DNA from: Pseudomonas sp. NFR16
GTDB lineage: Bacteria > Pseudomonadota > Gammaproteobacteria > Pseudomonadales > Pseudomonadaceae
DNA: 64,000 nucleotides
Direction of reading: 5' to 3'
Assembly (NCBI RefSeq): GCF_900108875.1
Contig: NZ_FNYJ01000009.1
Span: 88,569 to 152,568 of the forward strand
Of the stretch, positions 1 through 7,740 are shown piece after piece; position 1 is the first letter of the stretch, and every line of letters begins with the position of its first letter. A program made the position numbers and the translations under genes. The notes below the pieces were generated by a model. It was not told the DNA's origin and searched no databases. It saw only the letters and a program-made list of their open reading frames with translations.

Positions 1-417
1 GACGTTAAGGCGATTGCGGTGTACCTCAAATCTACGCCAGCGCAAAGCCAGGGCATTGCCAGGCCCGCACCAGCGGTCGCTGATCAACCTGGCGTCCCAT
101 TGGGTCACAAGCTTTTCTCGGACGCTTGCGCCGCATGTCATCGTCCGGATGGCAGTGGCAATCAGTCACCGATCGCCATGCTCATGGGGCTCAAGACTGT
201 CAACGACCCAGCGGGCACCAATCTGATCGCCACGCTGCTGGAAGGCCACACGCCATCTGCGGTGCGAGCCGATCAACGCATGCCCGATTTTGGCCGCGCA
301 TACAACGATACCGAGCTCGCAGCCGTTAGCACATTCGTGTTGCGTCGCTTTGGACAGAGCGGCGCAGAAATCAGCGCCAAGGACGTTGCGAAAGGACGGG
401 GAAACTCGTTGCATTGA
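1..417 (+). CDS. Cytochrome c subunit of a membrane dehydrogenase, 3' part only
   Basis: The reading frame is open from the first base, so the gene begins upstream and only its last 138 codons are here. A CxxCH haem-binding motif (CAACH, about residue 42) sits in a Class I cytochrome c domain, and the following MPDFG supplies a Met likely to be the sixth iron ligand. The first ten residues (DVKAIAVYLK) look like the end of a preceding cytochrome c domain. This fits the multi-haem c subunit of periplasmic alcohol, gluconate or sorbitol-type dehydrogenases, which pass electrons to quinone. The flavin or PQQ subunit would lie upstream, outside the window. The substrate cannot be told from this fragment. 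Confidence 0.75.
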   Translation, partial: DVKAIAVYLKSTPAQSQGIARPAPAVADQPGVPLGHKLFSDACAACHRPDGSGNQSPIAMLMGLKTVNDPAGTNLIATLLEGHTPSAVRADQRMPDFGRAYNDTELAAVSTFVLRRFGQSGAEISAKDVAKGRGNSLH

Positions 418-430
418 TCTCTGCTAAACA

Positions 431-455
431 GCCTCGGACTTTACATGTCCGAGGC
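431..455. terminator. Hairpin after the cytochrome gene
   Basis: A perfect 9-bp inverted repeat (GCCTCGGAC and GTCCGAGGC) with a 7-nt loop starts 14 bases after the cytochrome stop codon. No strong T run follows, so this is a terminator-like hairpin rather than a textbook intrinsic terminator. The rest of 456-819 contains no ORF with recognisable similarity. Confidence 0.4.
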
Positions 456-819
456 CACCCTTATACCGAAGCCCCCAATTCACCTTTGCGCGCAGGCGGC
501 GCTTCAAGTCCCTTGGACTCCCGGGCAGAACGTAACCATTCATTTAAGACGGTTTTCAATAAGCGTCTTAGCGTCCAAGCATGATCCCCAAACCTAGCTC
601 GATAAAAACCGTACCGGCCACGTAACGACATCATCGGGGAATGGCACCTGTTCTCTTCCACAGAAACGCCGCTGGATGGTAATGCGCCAGCTCATCCTCT
701 GGGGCTGCACTCTAAAGAGTTGTTAATGTAAACACCGGACGGTTAGGCGCCATCTTCTGGGGCGTCATCAGCTCGCATTAGGCTGACGACGCAAAGGTCA
801 GTTATTTAGAACGTCATCG

Positions 820-1300
820 TCAAACGACAAATCGCGCCACCAACGTATTCAGGTTGGTGGCCAGTCGAGACAACTCATGACTCGCAGCGCTTGTCTGATT
901 AGCGCCGGCTGCTGATTGAGTAGACAGATCACGTATATTTACAAGACTCCTGTCAACCTCTCGTGACACCTGTGCTTGCTCCTCAGATGCACTCGCGATG
1001 ACTAGATTCCGTTCGTTGATCTGAGCAATGGACTCGGTGATCTGGCGCAGGGCGTCTCACGCTGCGCTGGCAAGGCCAAGCGTGGATTGAGATCGTGCGG
1101 TGTTGCGTGCCATATATTCCACTGCGCCGGATGTGCTGTTCTGAATACCAGCCACCATGTCCTCAATTTCTTGCGTGGATTGAGATGTTCTGTGCGCCAA
1201 TGCTCTGACTTCATCGGCTACCACAGCGAAACCTCGCCCCGCCTCCCCGGCCCTGCCCAGCATTCGCAGATACACCCGCAAATCCTCCGATAGGCCCGAC
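820..1300 (-). pseudogene. Methyl-accepting chemotaxis protein, decayed C-terminal fragment
   Basis: The minus strand encodes the end of an MCP signalling domain. The conserved hairpin tip is readable as GRGFAVVADEVRALAHRTS, followed by the descending helix. The frame then meets TGA at 1057-1059 and continues as LRQITESIAQINERN through SEEQAQVSREV to a natural stop at 820. Upstream of the tip the sequence loses similarity and seems frameshifted, and the sensor, membrane and HAMP parts are missing. The in-frame TGA probably replaced a Gly or Trp codon. No function is expected. Confidence 0.8.
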
Positions 1301-1545
1301 CTCTGCAAATCTGATGGGCTCACCACAGTTTTGAATTATCTCGGCAGCAGGGCCGGGATTCTCTGCTCCATCATTCTGCTCGCTCATCGTAAACTGCACT
1401 CGTCGGATTGGGGGTCATGTCGAATTGACGCCGGGGACAGTATTTGGGCCCGACGTCCGTAGTCGTCCGGCCCGCGCCCCAAGGTAAATAGAAGATCCGG
1501 GTTTCTTCGAAGACGACATCGAATATTAGCGCCCCGTGGGAGCCG

Positions 1546-2670
1546 TCATGGCATATCCACGTTCACCAACATGAGCTCTTCCTCTGGCTTACTCTCATCG
1601 TAGTGAAGCTCTGGAATATCAGCTTCATCCGGCACCATCATCATCAACATGGCTTTGGCTTGATTGAATGCCATGGGGATTGAAAGTCCAAAGCCTATCG
1701 ATGAGTAGAACTGAGATGAGAAGACACGTGCTGCGTAATCACCTATCTCTCTGTTCATCCCTATCGCAGCATCTATTTTGCCAACAAAGCCCTTGGCTTG
1801 GTTGTAGGAAAAGCAGGTATTGAAGAAGACCAGTCTTACGCTTCGCGAACTGACGGCAATCGCATTGACAATGGCCTCCTTGGAGATAGCCCAAGGGCCG
1901 CCTTGATCGTCTTTGAGCACCAGTTCATCATTGGGCGTTCCATGACCCGAGAAGTGCACGACGGTAGGCTTTAACTCGTTAATAGCCTGCAGAATATCCA
2001 TGGCTTGCACAGCCCAGCGAGTCTGAAAGTTAACCGAGTCACGGTATTCCGAGGCCCTGATTCCTTGCTGAATGGAGCGTGACTCCTCATCCAGTGCCAA
2101 TGGGCTCGAAGAACCGCTGACCGGATCGGATGCGAAGAACAACACCGTTATCCTTTCAGGCAGGGCCTTGAGCATCTCAATCTGCTGGGCGGTCGCGGCA
2201 TGCATATGTTCATGCCTCACGAGCCCTGCGTTGAGATGATTCAGCTGGCGCGCGCGGGCCTCATCAGCACGTTTGTCCGCTAGCTGCTGCTTTTTCAGGT
2301 CATCGTCGCGTTTTTTCTGAGCGGTATCCTCTTTCTTGCGGGCGTCATCGAGCTTCTTCTGGGCCTTAGCCTCTTCCTGAGCGACCTTGCCTTGGGCGCT
2401 GACAAGCTTTTTCTGCTCATCAGCGATCTTGCTTTCGATTCGAGCAATCTCAACCATGGCCTTGCCGTGGTCGTCAGCGTGGCGGACAGCCTCGCGTTCC
2501 TTGGTGCTTCTGGTGGACACGCTTGATGCGCGAGCGGCAGCTAAAGAGGCATCCTGTTTCTTCTTCAACGCTACAGCTGCCTTCGCAGCCACTTTGCCCT
2601 TGTCACTTTGCAGCTTGGCGATGGCTTGCTGATGCGATATGACTTGTCTGCGATACGCTTCAATGCTCAT
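1546..2670 (-). CDS. CHAT-domain (caspase-like) protease with N-terminal coiled coil
   Basis: The 374-aa protein has two parts. Residues 1 to about 165 are Ala/Lys/Glu/Gln-rich and strongly predicted as coiled coil. From about 170 there is a caspase-fold CHAT domain, with the catalytic His in VVHFSGHG and the catalytic Cys in LVFFNTCFSY. A GGGAG ribosome site lies 7-8 bases before the start. CHAT proteases act in bacterial defence and programmed death, cleaving partners such as gasdermins or other effectors once activated. The divergent gene 122 bp away encodes a 3-TM protein, an attractive but unproven partner. No sensor domain other than the coiled coil is visible. Family assignment is good; role and partner are inferred. 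Confidence 0.75.
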   Translation of the reverse strand: MSIEAYRRQVISHQQAIAKLQSDKGKVAAKAAVALKKKQDASLAAARASSVSTRSTKEREAVRHADDHGKAMVEIARIESKIADEQKKLVSAQGKVAQEEAKAQKKLDDARKKEDTAQKKRDDDLKKQQLADKRADEARARQLNHLNAGLVRHEHMHAATAQQIEMLKALPERITVLFFASDPVSGSSSPLALDEESRSIQQGIRASEYRDSVNFQTRWAVQAMDILQAINELKPTVVHFSGHGTPNDELVLKDDQGGPWAISKEAIVNAIAVSSRSVRLVFFNTCFSYNQAKGFVGKIDAAIGMNREIGDYAARVFSSQFYSSIGFGLSIPMAFNQAKAMLMMMVPDEADIPELHYDESKPEEELMLVNVDMP

Positions 2671-2792
2671 TCATACTCCCGGTGCCAGGTCTGTCGCCCA
2701 TCACCGACCGGTCAGCCCACAACCGTGCCGGTAGAGTTACAATCCACGATACAAGCTCTTGAGCCCTATCTCACCTGGAAACGGATCGCGGT

Positions 2793-3287
2793 ATGGAAGA
2801 AACCATCGGCTACCTGCAGAACCGTTTCAAGGATGAGCAATCCAGGTTCGATCATTTCGAAAACAAGTGCGCAAAATTCCTAACTGCCGTATCGATCGTG
2901 ATCGCAGCACTGAGCGCGTTGGCCGGCCTGAAGAATGGCCTGCTGTTTCAGCTGTCGTCCCCGATCTCCGTGCTGATTTTTTGCTCATTCGCTGCAGCTG
3001 CCATCTGCATCGGCTGCTCATGGGGCCATGCCTTCAGCGCCTTGCGGATCAGTGACTGCCCTGCCCTTCCATCGAGCAGGGTCACGGCTGAGTATCTGAG
3101 GAACGTTGATGCTGATCAGCAACAGCTACACATTTATAACTGCTACATCGATACCCTGGAAAAACTCAAAGCTGCGATCGACGAAAAGTCCAAGCCGTTA
3201 GAGCTCGCCTATTCAGAGCTCGTATACGGTGCGGGTTTCATCGCCCTACTTGCAGCGCTCATTACTCTCAGAGAACTCAGCGCATGA
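2793..3287 (+). CDS. Small three-TM membrane protein, possible effector beside the CHAT protease
   Basis: The 164-aa protein starts with a charged, helical 30-residue segment. Two close membrane segments follow (FLTAVSIVIAALSALAGL and the region around VLIFCSFAAAAICIGCSW), then a soluble helical stretch of about 80 residues and a C-terminal membrane segment (FIALLAALITL). This layout recalls SLATT-type and other small membrane effectors of nucleotide- or protease-controlled defence systems, but I cannot assign a family. It is divergent from the CHAT gene, and its stop codon overlaps the start of a 41-codon ORF. The function is unknown. A membrane-disrupting effector is only a hypothesis from context. 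Confidence 0.6.
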   Translation: MEETIGYLQNRFKDEQSRFDHFENKCAKFLTAVSIVIAALSALAGLKNGLLFQLSSPISVLIFCSFAAAAICIGCSWGHAFSALRISDCPALPSSRVTAEYLRNVDADQQQLHIYNCYIDTLEKLKAAIDEKSKPLELAYSELVYGAGFIALLAALITLRELSA

Positions 3288-3409
3288 CCGATTCGAGGAA
3301 ACCCCAGAACAATCAGAATCAAACACCGCCACCGCCTCCCACGACTGAATATCAGCGAAGATCCGAAGAGCAGGTGGTCAACCGCACCACACCGCCTAGG
3401 AAGCGTTGA
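3284..3409 (+). CDS. 41-aa Pro/Asn/Gln-rich peptide, translationally coupled
   Basis: The ATG overlaps the stop of the 3-TM gene in an ATGA arrangement, so translation is probably coupled. The product is hydrophilic and low complexity, with a run of five prolines after QNQT and a basic end (PRKR). Such a peptide could be an extension lost by a frame change or a true small protein. The tight overlap is the only evidence that it is made. Confidence 0.4.
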   Translation: MTDSRKPQNNQNQTPPPPPTTEYQRRSEEQVVNRTTPPRKR

Positions 3410-3534
3410 TAATGTGTGCCGGCCTCGAAAAAGGGCCGGCAATCCCAGCCCGCCAGTAACCCCCCTCCCGCAGAGGGTTGAGGCATCTGCCGTCGAGTAA
3501 GCCTCTGAAACGCTGCCCAGTACCACGAGCCCCC

Positions 3535-3729
3535 ATGAACCTCACCCACGCTACCCTCGTCCTGCTTTTAGCGGCGAAGATCCACGGCACAGATGCGGGC
3601 GTCAGGGCCGCAGCCAAGAATGTGGTCAAAAAACTCCCTCGCAGTCAGCGCGACCTCATCTACCTCGTCATCGATAGCAAGCAGCCACTCGAAATGGTCT
3701 GGCAAATCGCGCTGAATCTCGACGCTTGA
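3535..3729 (+). CDS. Hypothetical 64-aa protein
   Basis: I chose ATG at 3535 (MNLTHATLVLLLAAK) over an upstream TTG at 3478, because the upstream codons look like noncoding sequence. The product has a hydrophobic, alanine-rich start, a basic middle (KNVVKKLPRSQRD) and ends in a Trp-containing helix. It has no motif I recognise. The ribosome site is weak. Small genes of this type are common in Pseudomonas islands. Confidence 0.45.
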   Translation: MNLTHATLVLLLAAKIHGTDAGVRAAAKNVVKKLPRSQRDLIYLVIDSKQPLEMVWQIALNLDA

Positions 3730-3971
3730 TCCCCATTGGCACCATAACCGGGCGAAACAGGGCGAAACGCCGTCCGGTATCCGCACATCCTGAACAACCT
3801 GATCATCGACTACTCAGGCCATTGATCTCGGAACGGTGCCCAATACGACCCCTTTCGCCAGGTATGAGTAAGTGCAACGCATCGAGTAGAAACGAAGATC
3901 GAGGCCCGTTACGTTGGTAGAAGCCGGGTGCGTCCGCCCCGGTTAACCATGAAAAACGGAGCACAAATGCA

Positions 3972-4394
3972 ATGACGCCAGTAAAGGGTATCGACCCTCG
4001 CATCACCACACCCGAAATGCAGACTGCACACCGCTACATGAACCGACTGGGCGGCCTCGCAAGCATGATTCTCGGGATTATGTGGGCTTTGGCAAACGTG
4101 AAAGTCACACCATTCGTAGCTGAGGTCGCAGGTATCTGCTGCTTTGCCTACATCATGTACATCGGTCGTGATTACCGTCGGCAATACAACGAAATCGCCA
4201 AGGCATTCACTGGGCTTAACTGGATGCGTCTCGTGTTGAGCGCCTGGCCAATGCTTGTGGTCATCGTGATCGTATCGGGGTTGCTGTCTAAAGGCCTCAG
4301 CTGGCAGCAGATAGGCGAGTACAAAGAACACCTGCTTGCCCTAGCGGCTTTCCCACTGTATCCCTGGCTCAAGCAGTGGTGGGAAGGTCAGTAA
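3972..4394 (+). CDS. Hypothetical 140-aa inner-membrane protein
   Basis: Four hydrophobic segments are visible: around LASMILGIMWAL, FVAEVAGICCFAYIMYI, LVLSAWPMLVVIVIVSGLL and LLALAAFPLYPWL. They are separated by short charged loops (GRDYRRQYNEIAK). No signal peptide, catalytic motif or familiar family is apparent. It stands alone in the forward orientation, with the papain-like gene converging on it from the right. Its function is unknown. Confidence 0.55.
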   Translation: MTPVKGIDPRITTPEMQTAHRYMNRLGGLASMILGIMWALANVKVTPFVAEVAGICCFAYIMYIGRDYRRQYNEIAKAFTGLNWMRLVLSAWPMLVVIVIVSGLLSKGLSWQQIGEYKEHLLALAAFPLYPWLKQWWEGQ

Positions 4395-4599
4395 TCGCGG
4401 TGCGGCCTGCCCTGGACTGACATGATGTAAACCGCCCAGGACATACTCGCAGCATCCGCGTAGCTGCGCACAAGGAAGGTCGAACATGGATCGTTCGACC
4501 ATCCCGATTGACCTGCTTCAGCCCAGTGCGCAACTGAGCACCCATTCTAGAGACCAACCTCTGTAGGCTCTTGATTCGATATTTCCCACTCCCGCAACC

Positions 4600-4626
4600 G
4601 CTGAGGCTGAGGCTGAGGCTGAGGCT
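4600..4626. repeat. Hexanucleotide tandem repeat GCTGAG
   Basis: Between 4600 and 4626 the unit GCTGAG is repeated almost five times without error. It lies in the 265-bp gap between the small membrane protein gene and the end of the 760-codon gene and is not inside a credible ORF. Otherwise I see nothing in this gap. Confidence 0.7.
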
Positions 4627-4659
4627 GATCCCAGCATTCCAAGCAGTCGTAGCCAAATG

Positions 4660-6942
4660 TCAGGGTCTCGGAGCTAACTCTTCCAGGTCGAAGGTATCTT
4701 GAGGGAAGAACAGCCTGAATTTTTCCAGACAGTTGCCCATAAGCCTGGTCGTGTCTTCGTAATCCCCGCTGTAGCGCCCTGACTTAGGGTTGATGAGCCA
4801 GCCGCCATCCACTTTCTTCAGCTCGCCCGCAATGCGCGCTGGCTTGAACTTGGTGATGCAAGGATGGCCACACGGTTTCAGTTCATCACCAATCAACAAG
4901 GGGATTTCTTCACCAATGAGCAGTGCACCATCGTGGGCTATTGCCCAAATCAGGTAGGTCAGCTCTTCCTGCGCGAACCGATCATGAAGCTCCATAAGTC
5001 GCCTGCGCTGGGGATCACGCAACACCTGCCGAGTAGGGTTCGTGGAAATCTGGCCGTCCAGAAACTCTTGTTCCTTCAGCTTGATCGGCGCGCGAAGTGG
5101 GCCATAGGTTTCGTCGAGGTAATCTTCCAGCGTCTCTTCACGATCACGCAACCGCGACAGGAATGACTGATAGAAGTGAACGGGCGCTGCGCGCTCGGCA
5201 ATGTATGAGCCGTGTACTGCGAAGATCTTCAGAAGCGGTGTGCTCAGAATAACGTTATCGACGTAGATGGCCGAAACAGCGTTACCCTGCGGGATATCGC
5301 TTGCGTCGATGAAGACGCGAAAAGCTTTTACCCTGCCGTAGAAAAACTGCACTTCCCACTGCAAGCGGGCGAAGCTGGAAGTCAGGAACTTGACTTTGGC
5401 TCGCTTCCAGGCATCCAGAGCATCCGCACTAACCACAACAGACTCACCCGTCGAAGGATCGACATACTCGGCTGGAGCAGCATGCTTTCTGATTTCCTGC
5501 CGAATTTCGGAGATCGAACGCAATTTCACCGCGTAGGTGAGCTCCTCAACTGCCGGGCTCTCTGCCTGCTCCTGCGCTGGAGTCTCTGGTTCAGTCGACG
5601 AACTGGACAAAAGACCGGCCAAGTCTGCGAATGCTGTTGAAATTTTCTGGCCGGTGTAATGGGCGTAAAAAAATGGCAGCCTTGCCTTGGTGTCAGTAGG
5701 CATCGCAAGAAATTCTGGGACAATCAGCTCGTGAGGATCCTTCCATTGATTGGTGCCTTCGATCATCCGTTGCAGCCCGAGCGCCCAATCATCGGCACTT
5801 GCTTTAGGATCATACCGGTTGAGCTTTACCAGCTTCGCACGCGCATAAGGCCCTAGACGGTCATCGTGCACGTAAACGACGCTGTCGCTGTCCACTTTGT
5901 AGCCCAGGATACATACCGCATGCCCGGCATCGTAGTCTTCCAGCGTTCCCTCATCGGTGACCTTGGAGACTGAGCCCATCACGAGCAAAGGCAGATGGCT
6001 GTCGATGTGCCCCGTGACGGTGGCCAGAAAGTCTTCTTCCGACAGCTTTTGCTTTTTCAGATCCTCGGAGTGATGGCGAAGCCCTTCGACATCAAGGCAG
6101 CGCAAGATCTGCTTGTTGGTCAATTCCTTGTTGGGGAAGCTGTTGGAAGAGCCGTCAATGTGGTTGATCGCATTGAGGGTGATCTCGCTGCAGGAATGGA
6201 TGGCTTTGACGTCCCGCCACTTCAGCGAGTGCAGCGATGACCAGATCGCGGTCGACGCACAGGCCGATACCACCTTGTCCTGTTCCTGGAAAGCGATAGA
6301 CCAAACACTCAGTTTGATGCCGAACAGATCCACCGTGTATTCACGGGACAACCGGCATTTACGTTTGCCGACCTGGCCGGTCTGGCCAATCTCGACAGCG
6401 GGTTCCTGAACCTCTGGCTCAGACTCAACCGCTGCGCTCTCAACCACCGCGTTGTTGGCGTCCGCTTCGACCATCTGAGCGACTACCGGCGGCGCATCTA
6501 AATCCGACATGACCTTCAAGCAGGTCTTACCAATGAACGTCTTGGGCAGTGGCTTGATCACCATGAAACCCAGGTAGCTCGTATTGAGTTCAAGGGCCAG
6601 CTCTTCTGAACCTTCACCAGCCTCAAGTATGGTGTCGATAAGCTTGTGATCCACGGGCCTGGTGAAGAAATGCATCCGCGCGCACTGGTGCCCAGCATTC
6701 CCGAATCGCTTCACATAGTAGTGAGAGAAGTCTTCCAGATAATCCTTGTCGACGTAGTTGCGCTCAAGCAGCACAGAGACGGCGCCCATGTCCTTCAGGT
6801 AGTTGAAGATGTAGTCGACTTGGGGCTTTTGAAGGATGTCAGGGAAATCTGAGCCGAAGCATTGCGTCACCAGATTGCTCAGGGTCTGCTTCTCGAAGCT
6901 GGAAATCAGGAAAGGATTCATTGGCATAAAAAAAGCAGCCAT
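4660..6942 (-). CDS. Papain-like cysteine peptidase-type protein, 760 aa
   Basis: A possible Cys-His-Asp triad of papain/C39-like fold is visible: Cys228 in VVSACASTAIW, His341 in AGHAVCILGY and Asp360 in VYVHDDRLGPY. The about 220 N-terminal residues and about 350 C-terminal residues match nothing I recognise. Residues 160-195 and about 460-480 are acidic, Pro/Ala-rich linkers. The first ATG (6942) has AAGGA 11 bases upstream but lies inside a terminator-like hairpin; Met6 (6927) and Met8 (6921) are alternatives without clear ribosome sites. A 57-codon gene lies just upstream in the same direction. A role in defence or protein processing is possible but not shown by the sequence. Confidence 0.55.
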   Translation of the reverse strand: MAAFFMPMNPFLISSFEKQTLSNLVTQCFGSDFPDILQKPQVDYIFNYLKDMGAVSVLLERNYVDKDYLEDFSHYYVKRFGNAGHQCARMHFFTRPVDHKLIDTILEAGEGSEELALELNTSYLGFMVIKPLPKTFIGKTCLKVMSDLDAPPVVAQMVEADANNAVVESAAVESEPEVQEPAVEIGQTGQVGKRKCRLSREYTVDLFGIKLSVWSIAFQEQDKVVSACASTAIWSSLHSLKWRDVKAIHSCSEITLNAINHIDGSSNSFPNKELTNKQILRCLDVEGLRHHSEDLKKQKLSEEDFLATVTGHIDSHLPLLVMGSVSKVTDEGTLEDYDAGHAVCILGYKVDSDSVVYVHDDRLGPYARAKLVKLNRYDPKASADDWALGLQRMIEGTNQWKDPHELIVPEFLAMPTDTKARLPFFYAHYTGQKISTAFADLAGLLSSSSTEPETPAQEQAESPAVEELTYAVKLRSISEIRQEIRKHAAPAEYVDPSTGESVVVSADALDAWKRAKVKFLTSSFARLQWEVQFFYGRVKAFRVFIDASDIPQGNAVSAIYVDNVILSTPLLKIFAVHGSYIAERAAPVHFYQSFLSRLRDREETLEDYLDETYGPLRAPIKLKEQEFLDGQISTNPTRQVLRDPQRRRLMELHDRFAQEELTYLIWAIAHDGALLIGEEIPLLIGDELKPCGHPCITKFKPARIAGELKKVDGGWLINPKSGRYSGDYEDTTRLMGNCLEKFRLFFPQDTFDLEELAPRP

Positions 6943-6954
6943 CAGGCTGCTTTT
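6928..6954 (-). terminator. Intrinsic terminator/attenuator overlapping a start codon
   Basis: A 10-bp perfect stem (AAAAGCAGCC and GGCTGCTTTT) with a 4-nt loop is followed by a run of T on the minus strand. It lies directly after the 57-codon gene. The first ATG of the 760-codon gene is in the loop, and its codons 2-5 (Ala-Ala-Phe-Phe) form the stem and T run. It can end transcription before the big gene or hide its start. Confidence 0.75.
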
Positions 6955-6972
6955 CCTTACAAAAAAGGTGAG

Positions 6973-7146
6973 TTAAAGGCTGCAGGTCTTCGCGAGCAGC
7001 GCGTGGCCGACTGCCTTGTTGGCAACCTGCTTCTCAATCTTGTGGTCATAATCACGCTGACGCTGGCGAGCTTGCTCAAGCCGGTCGTTACTGTCGCGGT
7101 TAAGATCGCGAACGCGTGAAAGGTCAATCAGTGCCTGTAAGCTCAT
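6973..7146 (-). CDS. 57-aa helical protein upstream of the papain-like gene
   Basis: The chosen ATG (7146) has GAGAGA just upstream and gives a compact, charged product (MSLQALIDLSRVRDLNRDSN, then an Arg/Gln/Asp-rich helix and KIEKQVANKAVGHALL). Longer upstream codons are unlikely to be translated, as they are Cys/His-rich and unlike the rest. It may be a regulator or partner of the following gene, from which it is separated only by the hairpin. No family is recognised. From 7147 to 7740 I see no credible gene. Confidence 0.5.
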   Translation of the reverse strand: MSLQALIDLSRVRDLNRDSNDRLEQARQRQRDYDHKIEKQVANKAVGHALLAKTCSL

Positions 7147-7740
7147 GGATTCTCTCGCTGAAAATGCACGTTGATTCAAATTAGCATGCGCAAACACAAG
7201 CGCACAACCGTCGAACCGTAGCCAAATGCATACGCATTGGCGCAAATGCGCGCGCAAGCGTTAAAAACGAAGGTCGGGCATTCTATAGCCGAAACATGCG
7301 CCCCGAAAGCTATTTTGAAACAAACCTTACGAATGGTGCGTTAAACCAATAGCGAAATCGAAGCGTATGTCGCATGCATCTGTTCGACTGCGACAGTGCG
7401 TTGATGTTCCGCTTCCGCCTGCGTGAGCGCTTGTGTGACCAGCGTCTCCTGCAGGGGAACCTATGACTGTATCGACCCAATTCACCTGAACTTGAAGCCC
7501 GCCAACCCTTGAGATTTGGCTCAATACCGAACAGCAAGAGTAAAGACTGAACAGCAGGAGCAAAGCCGTCGGTGAGCAATACCGCCATCAGCGAGTGGAA
7601 TCCCCTCAAAGCTTCGACCCAAGCACCGTTTGCAATCAACTTCAAAATGGACGCAGCTTCTACCTGCTACCTTACTGAAGACTGCAGCCAGCGAGGCCAA
7701 GGTGCCTCGCCCGGATCAGCATCGAGATCGAACAACACGA

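Noticed and set aside
461..661. 66-codon minus-strand ORF
   Set aside because: It has no ribosome site or family resemblance and may be noncoding or a remnant.
4369..4656. 95-codon minus-strand ORF with Ser-Leu repeats
   Set aside because: The repeats only translate the GCTGAG tandem repeat; otherwise unlike protein.
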